Made by a program: the position numbers and the translations under genes | NCBI RefSeq assembly: GCF_000741165.1 | Contig: NZ_JGYN01000020.1 | Coordinates: 1 to 64,000 of the forward strand | Source: Bifidobacterium biavatii DSM 23969 | GTDB taxonomy: Bacteria > Actinomycetota > Actinomycetes > Actinomycetales > Bifidobacteriaceae | Length of the DNA: 64,000 bases | Reading direction: 5' to 3' | Shown: positions 1 through 7,646 of the stretch, piece after piece | Layout of the letters: each line of letters opens with the position of its first letter | How positions within the stretch are numbered: position 1 is the first letter of the stretch | Notes under the pieces: generated by a model | Databases searched by the model: none | Told to the model about the DNA's origin: nothing | The model's input: the letters and a program-made list of their open reading frames with translations, nothing else

Positions 1-2
1 CC

Positions 3-170
3 CGGATAATCGGAGTGACCCGCCAGCGCGCACACGCGTTCCCCAAGATAGACTCCTTCCCCAAGCCCGTGATCGAAACCGCACAGGGGCCCCTGTATTC
101 GGAGGCTGCGGTCAGAACATGGGCCGAAACGCGGGACGCCAGACCCGGACGGCCGAAAATAAACGCCTGA
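3..170 (+). CDS. AlpA/excisionase-like DNA-binding protein, C-terminal part
   Basis: The frame is open from the window edge to TGA at 168-170 and encodes about 55 residues; the start lies outside the window. The visible text (GVTRQRAHAF, then FPKPVIETAQGPLYSEAAVRTWAE and a basic tail) follows the pattern of small actinobacterial helix-turn-helix proteins of the AlpA/excisionase or HTH_17 type: a recognition helix, a hydrophobic PxPV turn, a one-word 'wing', and a final helix ending in W. A strong terminator follows at once. Another frame through the same bases carries an ATG, but its composition looks like a shadow. Such proteins often sit at the ends of integrated elements, which fits the nearby att site. 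The family call is by pattern only. Confidence 0.5.
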   Translation, partial: RIIGVTRQRAHAFPKIDSFPKPVIETAQGPLYSEAAVRTWAETRDARPGRPKINA

Positions 171-174
171 CAAG

Positions 175-222
175 AAAAGCGCCCCGCCAGTCTTCCGCAA
201 CGGAGGCCGGCGGGGCGCTTTT
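175..222 (+). terminator. Rho-independent terminator
   Basis: A perfect 14-bp inverted repeat (arms 175-188 and 209-222, core GCGCCCCGCC/GGCGGGGCGC) is flanked by A and T runs. It would end the HTH gene on the plus strand and could also work in reverse. Confidence 0.85.
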
Positions 223-255
223 GCGTTCCGGGACAACGGTTTACGCCGCATATTC

Positions 256-279
256 TTGCCCACATTTTGCCCACATTTT
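256..279. repeat. Tandem TTGCCCACATTTT repeat
   Basis: Two overlapping copies of TTGCCCACATTTT occur at 256-268 and 267-279, an 11-bp period. One helical turn between short identical boxes beside an att site is typical of integrase arm-type binding sites. The box differs from the TTGTGTCC boxes inside the prophage, so it may belong to a neighbouring element to the left. From 223 to 380 I see no gene. Confidence 0.4.
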
Positions 280-320
280 TCCGGTAAACCCCTCCAAAAC
301 GAGGTAAACGCCGGTAAATA

Positions 321-364
321 GAAAAGCCGCTCAGTCCTACTCCCGTAAGGCAAAGCGGCTATTT
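321..364 (-). terminator. Terminator of the original tRNA-Pro locus (repeat copy)
   Basis: An AGCCGCT/AGCGGCT stem (325-331, 354-360) carries a T-rich tract in the minus direction. It lies just downstream of the displaced tRNA-Pro 3' end at 381-415, so it was probably the terminator of that tRNA before phage integration. A near-identical sequence lies at 58928-58974. Confidence 0.65.
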
Positions 365-380
365 CCCAATCTTCCCAAAA

Positions 381-415
381 GTCGGACCAGCGGGATTTGA
401 ACCCGCGACCCCTTG
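381..415. other. attL: displaced 3' end of tRNA-Pro
   Basis: These 35 bp are identical to 38481-38515, and flanking bases differ on both sides (a versus c before, c versus a after). The sequence is the 3' end of tRNA-Pro (T arm, acceptor and part of the variable/anticodon arm). This is the usual core for a tyrosine integrase that targets a tRNA 3' end. It marks the left boundary of the prophage; the tRNA fragment here lacks its 5' half and is not functional. Confidence 0.9.
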
Positions 416-543
416 CTGGTTTGAAGGGTTGATTCGCTAGTTTTCGCAAGCTTCGTTAGGTGCATTTTCGTTGCAATGAAGCCGTTTTAGTGACGTTCGT
501 GAGATTCGTTGATTGCCGCTAATTTCGCCATTCTCCGCGGTCA

Positions 544-562
544 TTGTGTCCCGGTTGTGTCC
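544..562. repeat. Arm-type site candidates, left (TTGTGTCC x2)
   Basis: TTGTGTCC occurs at 544-551 and 555-562, 11 bp apart. The same octamer is clustered at 38379-38410 near attR and at 38603-38620. Placement on both sides of the att core is what arm-type integrase sites show. The stretch 416-674 holds no gene that I can support; it is lower in GC than the rest of the prophage. Confidence 0.55.
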
Positions 563-674
563 ACCATGACGCGGGTGTTCCCCAGTCGAATGAGACGAAA
601 TGACTGAGGAACAGCGTTGCACCAATCAATTTGTCCGATTCTCTCCTATGACTCTTGAAGCGGGGCATGTTGGC

Positions 675-2450
675 TTACCTACCATCCTTGTGTTCGCTTT
701 CGTCGAGCGGGATTAGAGTAATGTGCGAGAAATCTATTACATCGCCGAAGAATACTTGTGATTCGTATTCCCGGACCTTGGCAGTGGATGTGACAATTTT
801 CTTAGCCACCATGCCATTGACTCCATCCATAGGCAGCAACCTGTATTCTCCGGTTTTCTCGGAAATAGTTTTGCAGCCAGAGACGTTTGCGTACCACTGA
901 TAGTGTCCAAGGAAGACTTTCCGCTTTCCCACATAGGCATTCAGACGGCTGACTCCATGAATGCAAGAAGGGAAACTCACCTTGCGTATCGACATGCCTG
1001 AATTAAGGGTGAAGGATAGTCCGTCCCACTTGTGGAAGATATAAGCGTCCTTATGTTCCAACAGAGCCAGAGCGATAATGTCATTCTGGATGTCGAAGTC
1101 TCTGATTTCTTTGAACTCCGGGAACAAGATCTCTGACGAGGAACGCCGTTGAAGATCACTGTACAGCTGGGCAATTTCTTGCAGCTGCGCAAAGTCGGGA
1201 AGCTCATTAGTCGGCAAGTTGTCAATAGACAGGAAGGCTTCACCGTCAGGCGAGTGAAGGTTGAACTCCGATCCCTGCGACAGCTCTTGGCAAACGGTTA
1301 TGGCGTCTTTGACCTTATCAACGGGCTTGCCCACTATATTTTTGATGGTGAAATTCATCTTGACTGTTGTGGTCGCATCACCATCAAAAATAAGCTGGAC
1401 TCGAAGGCACTTGCTTTCATCCTCGCCAGTCCATTGAGCACCACCTTCAATTCCGTGAGTTCGCTCAACCTGTTTAAGCGACACGGAAGCAGAAGGCGAA
1501 GTCAGGATAAGCTCTAATTCATTCCCCTCATTCTGCGGGAGAATGAACGCCCGGCAGGATTGTATCTGCGTATCGGGCAACGCGCTCTTCAGAAATGGGA
1601 TATTGCTGACATCCGCAAGACGAACAGGGAAATCAGCAAGTGAGGTGCCGTATTTCTTGAACGACTCAAGCTGCTCACGTTGCTCTTGGTTCTGCGGCAC
1701 GAACTGCACGGGGAAGGTTATTTTCGCGAATGACGTCGCTTCCTTGTACTTGGCGATTACATCAACAGTGATTGACGACCCATCGGGCCTCTTTTCCAAA
1801 AAAGAGAAAACGAGGTTCGGTCTCGTAATGAAATACGAATGCTCGTCGAACTTGCTGGCGATGTTCACGGTATAGGCATAGTTGGGATCACGACTTTCCA
1901 GCATGCCACAAATCGAGTGAAGTTTCGACAGTAACGCTTTATCATCATGCAGATCGTCCACGCGAGCGGCCTCGATAAATGTATGGACCAGTCGCTCCAC
2001 TTCGCGTATGCCGTTACCAAGGAAATAGTCATAGACTTCAGGCATATCGGTAGCCCAAGATTGGATGTTGGATAGTCCGACCCAATCACAGTGATATGAC
2101 AGTTCCTTCGTTATTTCCTTGAACCACTTCAGATTCTGCGGAGTCGGGTCCAAGGGCAGGACCAGATACCAGTTCGCCACCTTATAGCCGGTTTCCCGGA
2201 TATAGTTGTTCAACGATTTCAGCGATTTCTTAATCTGACTCTTCTGGCTTGTTTTAAGAGTATGGGCGAACTTCTTCACCTGATAAACGTCATAGGTGCC
2301 ATCTTCGTTCCTCACCTGAAGATCTATCCCATTGTCGCCGGATGAAGGGCGAACGCGGTTTGCCTCAGGACGCTGCTTACAAATGAATACAGCAAGCAGC
2401 GTCTCCATATCCTCGCCGGACAGATTCCCCCATGGAATAGGATCTACCAT
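675..2450 (-). CDS. Mrr-like PD-(D/E)XK nuclease-domain protein of a defence cassette
   Basis: The product is 591 aa. The N-terminal 65 residues resemble a restriction-endonuclease fold: an acidic helix (E13, E16), then GDNGID with D43, then YQVKKF with Q57 and K59. This gives the D-(X)n-QxK spacing of Mrr-type catalytic sites. The remaining 500 residues match no family I recognise and probably serve target recognition or sensing. It is the last gene of a leftward operon, 37 bp after the helicase gene, and is visibly poorer in GC than its neighbours, which suggests transfer. By context it is the effector or restriction subunit. The nuclease call rests on motif spacing; the system-level role is inferred. 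Confidence 0.6.
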   Translation of the reverse strand: MVDPIPWGNLSGEDMETLLAVFICKQRPEANRVRPSSGDNGIDLQVRNEDGTYDVYQVKKFAHTLKTSQKSQIKKSLKSLNNYIRETGYKVANWYLVLPLDPTPQNLKWFKEITKELSYHCDWVGLSNIQSWATDMPEVYDYFLGNGIREVERLVHTFIEAARVDDLHDDKALLSKLHSICGMLESRDPNYAYTVNIASKFDEHSYFITRPNLVFSFLEKRPDGSSITVDVIAKYKEATSFAKITFPVQFVPQNQEQREQLESFKKYGTSLADFPVRLADVSNIPFLKSALPDTQIQSCRAFILPQNEGNELELILTSPSASVSLKQVERTHGIEGGAQWTGEDESKCLRVQLIFDGDATTTVKMNFTIKNIVGKPVDKVKDAITVCQELSQGSEFNLHSPDGEAFLSIDNLPTNELPDFAQLQEIAQLYSDLQRRSSSEILFPEFKEIRDFDIQNDIIALALLEHKDAYIFHKWDGLSFTLNSGMSIRKVSFPSCIHGVSRLNAYVGKRKVFLGHYQWYANVSGCKTISEKTGEYRLLPMDGVNGMVAKKIVTSTAKVREYESQVFFGDVIDFSHITLIPLDESEHKDGR

Positions 2451-2487
2451 TTCGCCCTTTCGCTTATGATGGTGAGACCGACGGGTC

Positions 2488-4995
2488 TCACATCTCCTCG
2501 AACTCTTGCGCCGGGATGGCGGTGTCGAACAGGCCGACCTGCGTATCCTGCTGGTGCTTGTCGATGCCGGCGTACGAGAGGCTGTCGTCCTCGTAGCGCT
2601 TGAACTTGTACACGGCGTCGTTCATACGCGCCGGGTTGAACACGTTCAGGCTCAGCAGCAGCTCGAAATCGTCCTTGGTCAGGCCCGTGACCTTCTTGAA
2701 CAGTTCCGGCTCCAGCTTCGTGATGACGTCCTTCAACGTCTGCTCGCGGTAGTCGGTCAGGTACATGAAGATCGGGATGCGAGTGGCGAACTTGATGAGC
2801 TTCTCCTGCACCTGCTTGCGAAGGCTCTTGGTCTCCTTCTCCGCGTCGCGCAGCTCCTTCTTCTCCTCCTTGGAGGGCTTCTCGTCCTTGCTCTTCATCT
2901 CCTTGATCTGCTCGGACTTGTTGATGATCTTCTCCAAGTCGTCGTTGAGCTTACGGAAGCCCTCGATGCTCATAAGCGCGTCCATGGCACGCTGATTGTT
3001 CATCAGTTTGCGCAGGGTCAGGTCGTCCACGTTCACGAGCAGCGCGCTCTCCCAACGCTTCGCCAACAGGGTGGCCGAAGTGCCGGAGGACGCGATGTCG
3101 AGCACGTCGGTGGCATTGACCTGCTTCATGCTGCTGCCGTCATAGGCCAGCACCGGCAGGAAGTGGATGAACTCGCCCACGCTCTGCTCCGGCGAAATGG
3201 TCTGATCTGGATGCAGCGAGCAGCTGTAGTCAGCGATCTGCCGCAAAGCTCGCGTCGGCGCGAAATCGAACACGTAGCACTCGCGCTTGAGGATCGCGGT
3301 CTCGTTGGGGTGAAGTCCGTCGGGGTTGTCGATGGTCCACGGCGACTGCACGCGGAACGCCGCCTGGAAATACGTCTCCGGGCTCTTGAGGTTGCGCAGC
3401 ATGAGGATGCCGGTCCACGGCTTGACGGTCACGCCCGTGGTCAGCTTGCCACACGACAGGGTTATGGTCTTCGACTCCAACGGATCCGCCATCGACTCAC
3501 GCACCGGGCCCAACGCATCAAGGCCGATGCCTGCGGCGGTGCCGGCGCACACGTTCACCGTGTAGTCGTGATAGAACACGTTCTGCCGCTGCGCCAGCAT
3601 GTTCGCCATCGCATAGCACGAAGCGACCGAGGGCATGAACCAGAACGTGTGCGTCAGGATGTTCTTCAACCGGGAGTCCGAGTACGGCATGGGCGGCTTC
3701 TTCGCGCCCATCTTGAGCATGTCCACCGTGGTTTCAGCGAAACCGCCGCGCAGCAGATCAAGCCACTTCTGCACCTCGCTGGGATGCTTGAACTCGGCAT
3801 CCTTCCCGTCGCCCTTCGCGGCGAAGAACTCGTTCAGATCGAACTCATCGAACTCGCCGCCCGACGCGATCTCGCGGATCTGATCGGGCATCTGATAGGT
3901 CATCAGCACCATGCGCGGCAGCGACTCGTAAGGGTTCCTGCCGTCCGCCGGCTTCCAGCGTTCCTTGGCCCGCTGCTCGTCGGAGTACGTCCAGTTGAAG
4001 ATCTGCTCTTCGATGAACTCGCCGTTGGCGATAGCGCGGAACGGCGTGCCCGACAGGAACAGGTACGCGCCCGTGGTGATGGGCAGGAAGTCGGTGTCGC
4101 CCTGCTCGAAGCTCTCGTCGATGATCTGCGCGACCGAGTTCATGTTGTCGTTCTGCTCGCGCTTGTCCTCCTCCTCGAAGAGTTCGCGCGCGCTGTCTCG
4201 CCAGGCGCCGAAGTGATACTCGTCGAAGATGACCAGATCCCAGTTGACCTCGTGCACCCACTCGTTACGGGCTTTGATGCCGCCGGACTCGTTCTTACCC
4301 AAGTAGTCCTGGAACGAACCGAAGCACACGATGGGACGGCTCTTGTCCGCGTGCTCGTAGTCGAGCTCAGTCTCACGGGAGATGAACTGCCAGCCGGCGA
4401 AGTCCTTGTGAGATTCCAGATCCTCACGCCATGAGTTCTCCACGGCCGGCTTGAACGTCAGCACGAGCACACGCTTGTAGCCCTGCGCCTTGGCGAACTC
4501 ATAACTGGTGAACGTCTTGCCGAAGCGCATCTTCGCATTCCACAGGAAACGCGGCGGAACCCCCGGATTGTCCTTCTCGAACCGGGTAAAGAACGCCTGC
4601 GTCTTCTCCACAGCCGCACGCTGCTCCGGCCTCATGCCGAAGCTCTGCGTGCGCTGCGTCATCGAATCACGACGTTCGCGCACTGCCGCGATGGCGTTCT
4701 TCACGTCCTTGACCGTGCAGCGGTACCACTCGCCGAACTCGCAGGGGAATTGCTGGGCAAGCATCTTGTGTACGGCGTTGTCATCGAAGGCGGACCCGTC
4801 GTCACGCATCGCGCTTTCCTCCAGCACGATCCTGTAGCTGACATGGGCCGTGCCCACCTGTTCCTTGACACGAGTGGGTACATCACGTCCGGTATATCCG
4901 ACCTTCAATAGCCCCTTATGAGTCGGAGCATCAATCGTGTAGGCATAGATGGTCGGAGTGATGTCGGGACGCTGCGGGAAGAAGTTATCAGGCAT
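2488..4995 (-). CDS. GIY-YIG-like domain plus SF2 helicase/translocase
   Basis: The product is 835 aa. Residues 16-50 (IYAYTID... KGLLKVGYTGRDVPTRV) look like a T5orf172/GIY-YIG-type nuclease or DNA-binding module. A superfamily 2 helicase core follows: Walker A AKMRFGKT (about 154-161), DEYH box (258-261), SGTPFRA (315-321), and a motif VI-like QAAFRVQSPW. A lysine/glutamate-rich coiled segment precedes the C-terminus. The MRFGKT form of Walker A is common in restriction-associated translocases. Its start overlaps the end of the upstream methylase gene by 8 bp, so translation is probably coupled. Expected role: ATP-driven translocation on unmodified DNA, with cleavage by this N-terminal domain or by the downstream Mrr-like protein. 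Confidence 0.75.
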   Translation of the reverse strand: MPDNFFPQRPDITPTIYAYTIDAPTHKGLLKVGYTGRDVPTRVKEQVGTAHVSYRIVLEESAMRDDGSAFDDNAVHKMLAQQFPCEFGEWYRCTVKDVKNAIAAVRERRDSMTQRTQSFGMRPEQRAAVEKTQAFFTRFEKDNPGVPPRFLWNAKMRFGKTFTSYEFAKAQGYKRVLVLTFKPAVENSWREDLESHKDFAGWQFISRETELDYEHADKSRPIVCFGSFQDYLGKNESGGIKARNEWVHEVNWDLVIFDEYHFGAWRDSARELFEEEDKREQNDNMNSVAQIIDESFEQGDTDFLPITTGAYLFLSGTPFRAIANGEFIEEQIFNWTYSDEQRAKERWKPADGRNPYESLPRMVLMTYQMPDQIREIASGGEFDEFDLNEFFAAKGDGKDAEFKHPSEVQKWLDLLRGGFAETTVDMLKMGAKKPPMPYSDSRLKNILTHTFWFMPSVASCYAMANMLAQRQNVFYHDYTVNVCAGTAAGIGLDALGPVRESMADPLESKTITLSCGKLTTGVTVKPWTGILMLRNLKSPETYFQAAFRVQSPWTIDNPDGLHPNETAILKRECYVFDFAPTRALRQIADYSCSLHPDQTISPEQSVGEFIHFLPVLAYDGSSMKQVNATDVLDIASSGTSATLLAKRWESALLVNVDDLTLRKLMNNQRAMDALMSIEGFRKLNDDLEKIINKSEQIKEMKSKDEKPSKEEKKELRDAEKETKSLRKQVQEKLIKFATRIPIFMYLTDYREQTLKDVITKLEPELFKKVTGLTKDDFELLLSLNVFNPARMNDAVYKFKRYEDDSLSYAGIDKHQQDTQVGLFDTAIPAQEFEEM

Positions 4996-6517
4996 TGTTG
5001 GCTCCGTTCATCGGGCGGATGCAACTGGCGATGAAGTCCTGCTCTTCCTGAGTGATGCCATACTTCTCGTACAGCTTTTCGTCAGTCCACTCCTCTTTGC
5101 AGTCCTGAATCGGCACGAAGGCGAACCGGTCCTTTGTAATGTCCTGAGAGACCATGAATTGAGAAACAAGGAATCGGAAGAAGCGAGTCTCCATGTACTC
5201 CTTCAAGTGCAAGGCTTCTTCTTCTGTATCGAAGGCGCCAGCGACGAGATATGTCTCGGTACATACAACGTTTGGCTGCAGGATGTTGATCTTGGTGAAG
5301 ACCTTCCTCATGCCGTTTTTGTCAGGACTGCCGGCATGATCGTAAGCCGTCTTAGCACAAATGACTTTGTACTTCTTGATCCACTCGCGGCCATTGGTGA
5401 CTTCAGTGCTGGGGAACTTGCCTTCGCCATTCTGCCAATACAGGATAATGTCGCCTTTTTGCCGTGGCCGCACGTTGGTTGCAAGCCCGAACGGTTTACG
5501 ACTGGATACTTGCGTGTTCATGGTTGGTTCGTGTTTGGCAAGCACCTTGCGGATGATCGGTACGGCACGGCTGTTGCGCACGAAGATGCTGAACTCGTCG
5601 AGGTCACGGACGCTGCGGTACTTCTCGCCGTTGATGACACTGGTGACGGCACACTGTCCGGGATTGTCTCGATCCCAAAGGAAATAGCAGACACCGCCGG
5701 CAAGATCCACGCCGGGGAAGCATTCGTTGGCGTTCTCGAAATCGACGATGCGGCGGAGGCGCTTGTCCGCAAGCATGTTCGCGCGGAACTCGTTCAGGCC
5801 CTTGCCTCCGCCGAACCATCGGGAGGGGATAATCATCGAGATGTAGCGTGGATTCATCTTTTCGGCCTGCTCCACGAACTTCTGGTAGATGGGGGCAGCG
5901 CTCTTGCCGAAACCGCCGTCGCTGAGCTGGTAGGGCGGGTTGCCGACGATGACATCGAACTGCATGTTGTTGAAGATCCTCTCCGGGTGGAAGGTGTGAA
6001 TGAACTCGTACGTGTAGCTTTCCAGCTCGCTGCTGCGGTCGTACTGCTGCTTGGCAGCTCCGCAGTAAACGCAGTTCTTGCCATCCCAAGTGTGCTCGAT
6101 GGCCTTGTAACGGATATGCCCGTCCGGGTCGTCGAACAGCGAGTCGATGGAGTATTTGCCGTTGGCCTTCTTCGAGCAGTACAGGGTGCGGCGCGACAGC
6201 AGCGCGGTCAGCTCGGTGATGGCGATGCCCCACACCTGATAGTTCAGGATGTGGTTGATGCGTTCCTGCAAGTCCGGGAACTCCGGCTCCAAACCAATCA
6301 GCAGACGTCGGGTGATCTCGCGCAGGAACACGCCGGTCTTGGTGAACGGATCAAGGAATGTGACCGAACTATCCGTCCAGATCTCCTCTGGCAGTAGATC
6401 GAGCACCCTGTTCGCAAGCTGCGGCGGAGTGAACACCTCATCGTTCGACAGGTTCGCCAGACATGACAGCACGTCCGGGTTGTACGACTTCTCGCCGAAA
6501 TTCAGTCGGCTACTCAT
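4988..6517 (-). CDS. Eco57I-type adenine-specific DNA methyltransferase
   Basis: The product is 509 aa. It carries the N6-adenine methylase catalytic tetrad NPPY (193-196, in VIVGNPPYQL) and a motif X-like start (EVFTPPQLANRVLDLLP, about 27-43). The expected AdoMet motif I appears as FLDPFTKTGVFL (54-65), without the usual GxG, which is odd. CVYC at 149-152 may bind zinc. The C-terminal half probably recognises the target. It overlaps the preceding methylase-like gene and the following helicase gene by 8 bp each. It most likely protects host DNA from the nuclease genes downstream; full activity may need the partner at 6510-7166. Confidence 0.8.
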   Translation of the reverse strand: MSSRLNFGEKSYNPDVLSCLANLSNDEVFTPPQLANRVLDLLPEEIWTDSSVTFLDPFTKTGVFLREITRRLLIGLEPEFPDLQERINHILNYQVWGIAITELTALLSRRTLYCSKKANGKYSIDSLFDDPDGHIRYKAIEHTWDGKNCVYCGAAKQQYDRSSELESYTYEFIHTFHPERIFNNMQFDVIVGNPPYQLSDGGFGKSAAPIYQKFVEQAEKMNPRYISMIIPSRWFGGGKGLNEFRANMLADKRLRRIVDFENANECFPGVDLAGGVCYFLWDRDNPGQCAVTSVINGEKYRSVRDLDEFSIFVRNSRAVPIIRKVLAKHEPTMNTQVSSRKPFGLATNVRPRQKGDIILYWQNGEGKFPSTEVTNGREWIKKYKVICAKTAYDHAGSPDKNGMRKVFTKINILQPNVVCTETYLVAGAFDTEEEALHLKEYMETRFFRFLVSQFMVSQDITKDRFAFVPIQDCKEEWTDEKLYEKYGITQEEQDFIASCIRPMNGANNA

Positions 6518-7166
6518 ACTTGGCCACCTCCAGGAAACTCGTCAGAGGGTACTCCTTGATGGGCTTGGGGATGATCTTGCCCATCTCGTCCTCGTCGATT
6601 TCGTCCAGCATGTCGAATGTCGGCTCCTGTGTCGAAACGTTCAGCAACGCGGCGAACGTGAAGTCACGGCGCTTGACCTTGCTACCCATCACCAGCGACC
6701 ACTCGGGGAACACAATCGGTTCACCCTTGCTGTCGGTCAGGGTCAGCGCGTCACCGCACAGGACGTTCTTCGAGAGCAGATACCGGATGGAATCCAGCAC
6801 TTCGGAACGGCAGTCGGTCTTGAAGCGCCGCTCGTACTCGGCCTTCACGATGCCGAACAGTCGCTCGCGGCATTCCTCCACATTGTCCGCCATGATGTCC
6901 ACGCCGTAGATGGAAGACACGGCCACGAACGCGTACCGCTCGTACTCCAGCTGGCTCTTGCCGTAGCGTTCGCCGACCACGGCGAGCTTGCGGCGCAGGA
7001 CTTCGGACAGGAAGTTGCCGTCGCCGCACGCGGGTTCGAGGAAGCGGCTGTCGATGCGTTCGGTCTCCTGTTTGACCATATCGAGCATGGCGTTGACCTC
7101 ACGCTCGTTGGTGAAGACCTCGCCGTGCTCCTCGACGCGCTGTTTCGACTTGACCTGTGCTGCCAC
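6510..7166 (-). CDS. Short SAM-binding methylase-like protein, no NPPY
   Basis: The product is 218 aa. It begins with a motif X-like stretch (GEVFTNEREVNAMLDMV) and a clear AdoMet-binding motif I (FLEPACGDGNFL, 42-53), followed by YGVDI as a motif II-like acidic strand. No (D/N)PPY catalytic motif is present, so alone it should not methylate. Start is GTG at 7166 with AAGGAGG six bases upstream; a weak TAGTAT -10 lies at 7188-7193. First gene of the four-gene cassette. It may be the cofactor-binding half of a split enzyme whose catalytic half is the next gene, or a remnant of gene fission. Confidence 0.65.
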   Translation of the reverse strand: MAAQVKSKQRVEEHGEVFTNEREVNAMLDMVKQETERIDSRFLEPACGDGNFLSEVLRRKLAVVGERYGKSQLEYERYAFVAVSSIYGVDIMADNVEECRERLFGIVKAEYERRFKTDCRSEVLDSIRYLLSKNVLCGDALTLTDSKGEPIVFPEWSLVMGSKVKRRDFTFAALLNVSTQEPTFDMLDEIDEDEMGKIIPKPIKEYPLTSFLEVAKYE

Positions 7167-7225
7167 TGGAAACCTCCTTGAAGTTCCATACTACGGGCAA
7201 AACGGGATGTTTCAGGGAAATACAG

Positions 7226-7269
7226 AAAAAGCCGGCACCCGGCCGCCATAAGTGGCGACGGGTGCCGGC
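7226..7269 (-). terminator. Terminator after the lysis genes
   Basis: A perfect 10-bp stem GCCGGCACCC/GGGTGCCGGC (7231-7240, 7260-7269), with an inner GGCCGCC/GGCG pairing, is followed in the minus direction by TTTTT. It separates late transcription (holin) from the defence cassette, so the cassette probably has its own promoter. Confidence 0.85.
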
Positions 7270-7279
7270 AATAGCGGTA

Positions 7280-7564
7280 TCACGCTGCGGCGTTGTCTTT
7301 GCTGAGCTTGCCGCCGAACGCTTGGTTCACCAAGGTGTAGACGGCCTGTGCGACGCCGATGACGCCGGTGAGGACGATGCCCCAGCCGTAGCCATGGAAG
7401 CCGTTGGTGGCGGCGATGGCGATGACTCCGAGCAGGATGCTCACGCCGAGACTGGTCAGGCCCACGTAGTCGGCGGGAATGTACTTCTTGAACGCCTGCA
7501 CAAGTGCGGGCGCGATGAGGGCGACGATGCCGGCGGCGAGGGTGGTCGCTGCGGAAATATCCAT
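7280..7564 (-). CDS. Holin
   Basis: The product is 94 aa with three hydrophobic segments (about 4-24, 38-58 and 65-87) and a short charged C-terminus. The ATG at 7564 is preceded by AGGAG, so I prefer it over longer upstream reading. It directly follows the endolysin gene, the standard lysis-module arrangement. It should form membrane lesions at the end of the lytic cycle. Because the lysin has its own signal peptide, the holin may trigger by depolarising the membrane instead of releasing lysin. Confidence 0.85.
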   Translation of the reverse strand: MDISAATTLAAGIVALIAPALVQAFKKYIPADYVGLTSLGVSILLGVIAIAATNGFHGYGWGIVLTGVIGVAQAVYTLVNQAFGGKLSKDNAAA

Positions 7565-7646
7565 GAATCTTCTCCTTAGGTTGGTTTGAGTACAGAAGCG
7601 GCGGCCTCCGGCGCGATGCCGAAGGCCGCAGACGGACGGCACGCGT

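Noticed and set aside
119..307. 62-codon plus-strand frame at the left edge
   Set aside because: A neighbouring frame gives an HTH-like protein end with a stop right before the terminator; this frame runs through the terminator hairpin.
2506..4434. Plus-strand open frame of 642 codons opposite the GIY-YIG/helicase gene
   Set aside because: Low-complexity Leu/Val/Arg text, no domain, no RBS; the minus-strand frame has clear helicase motifs.
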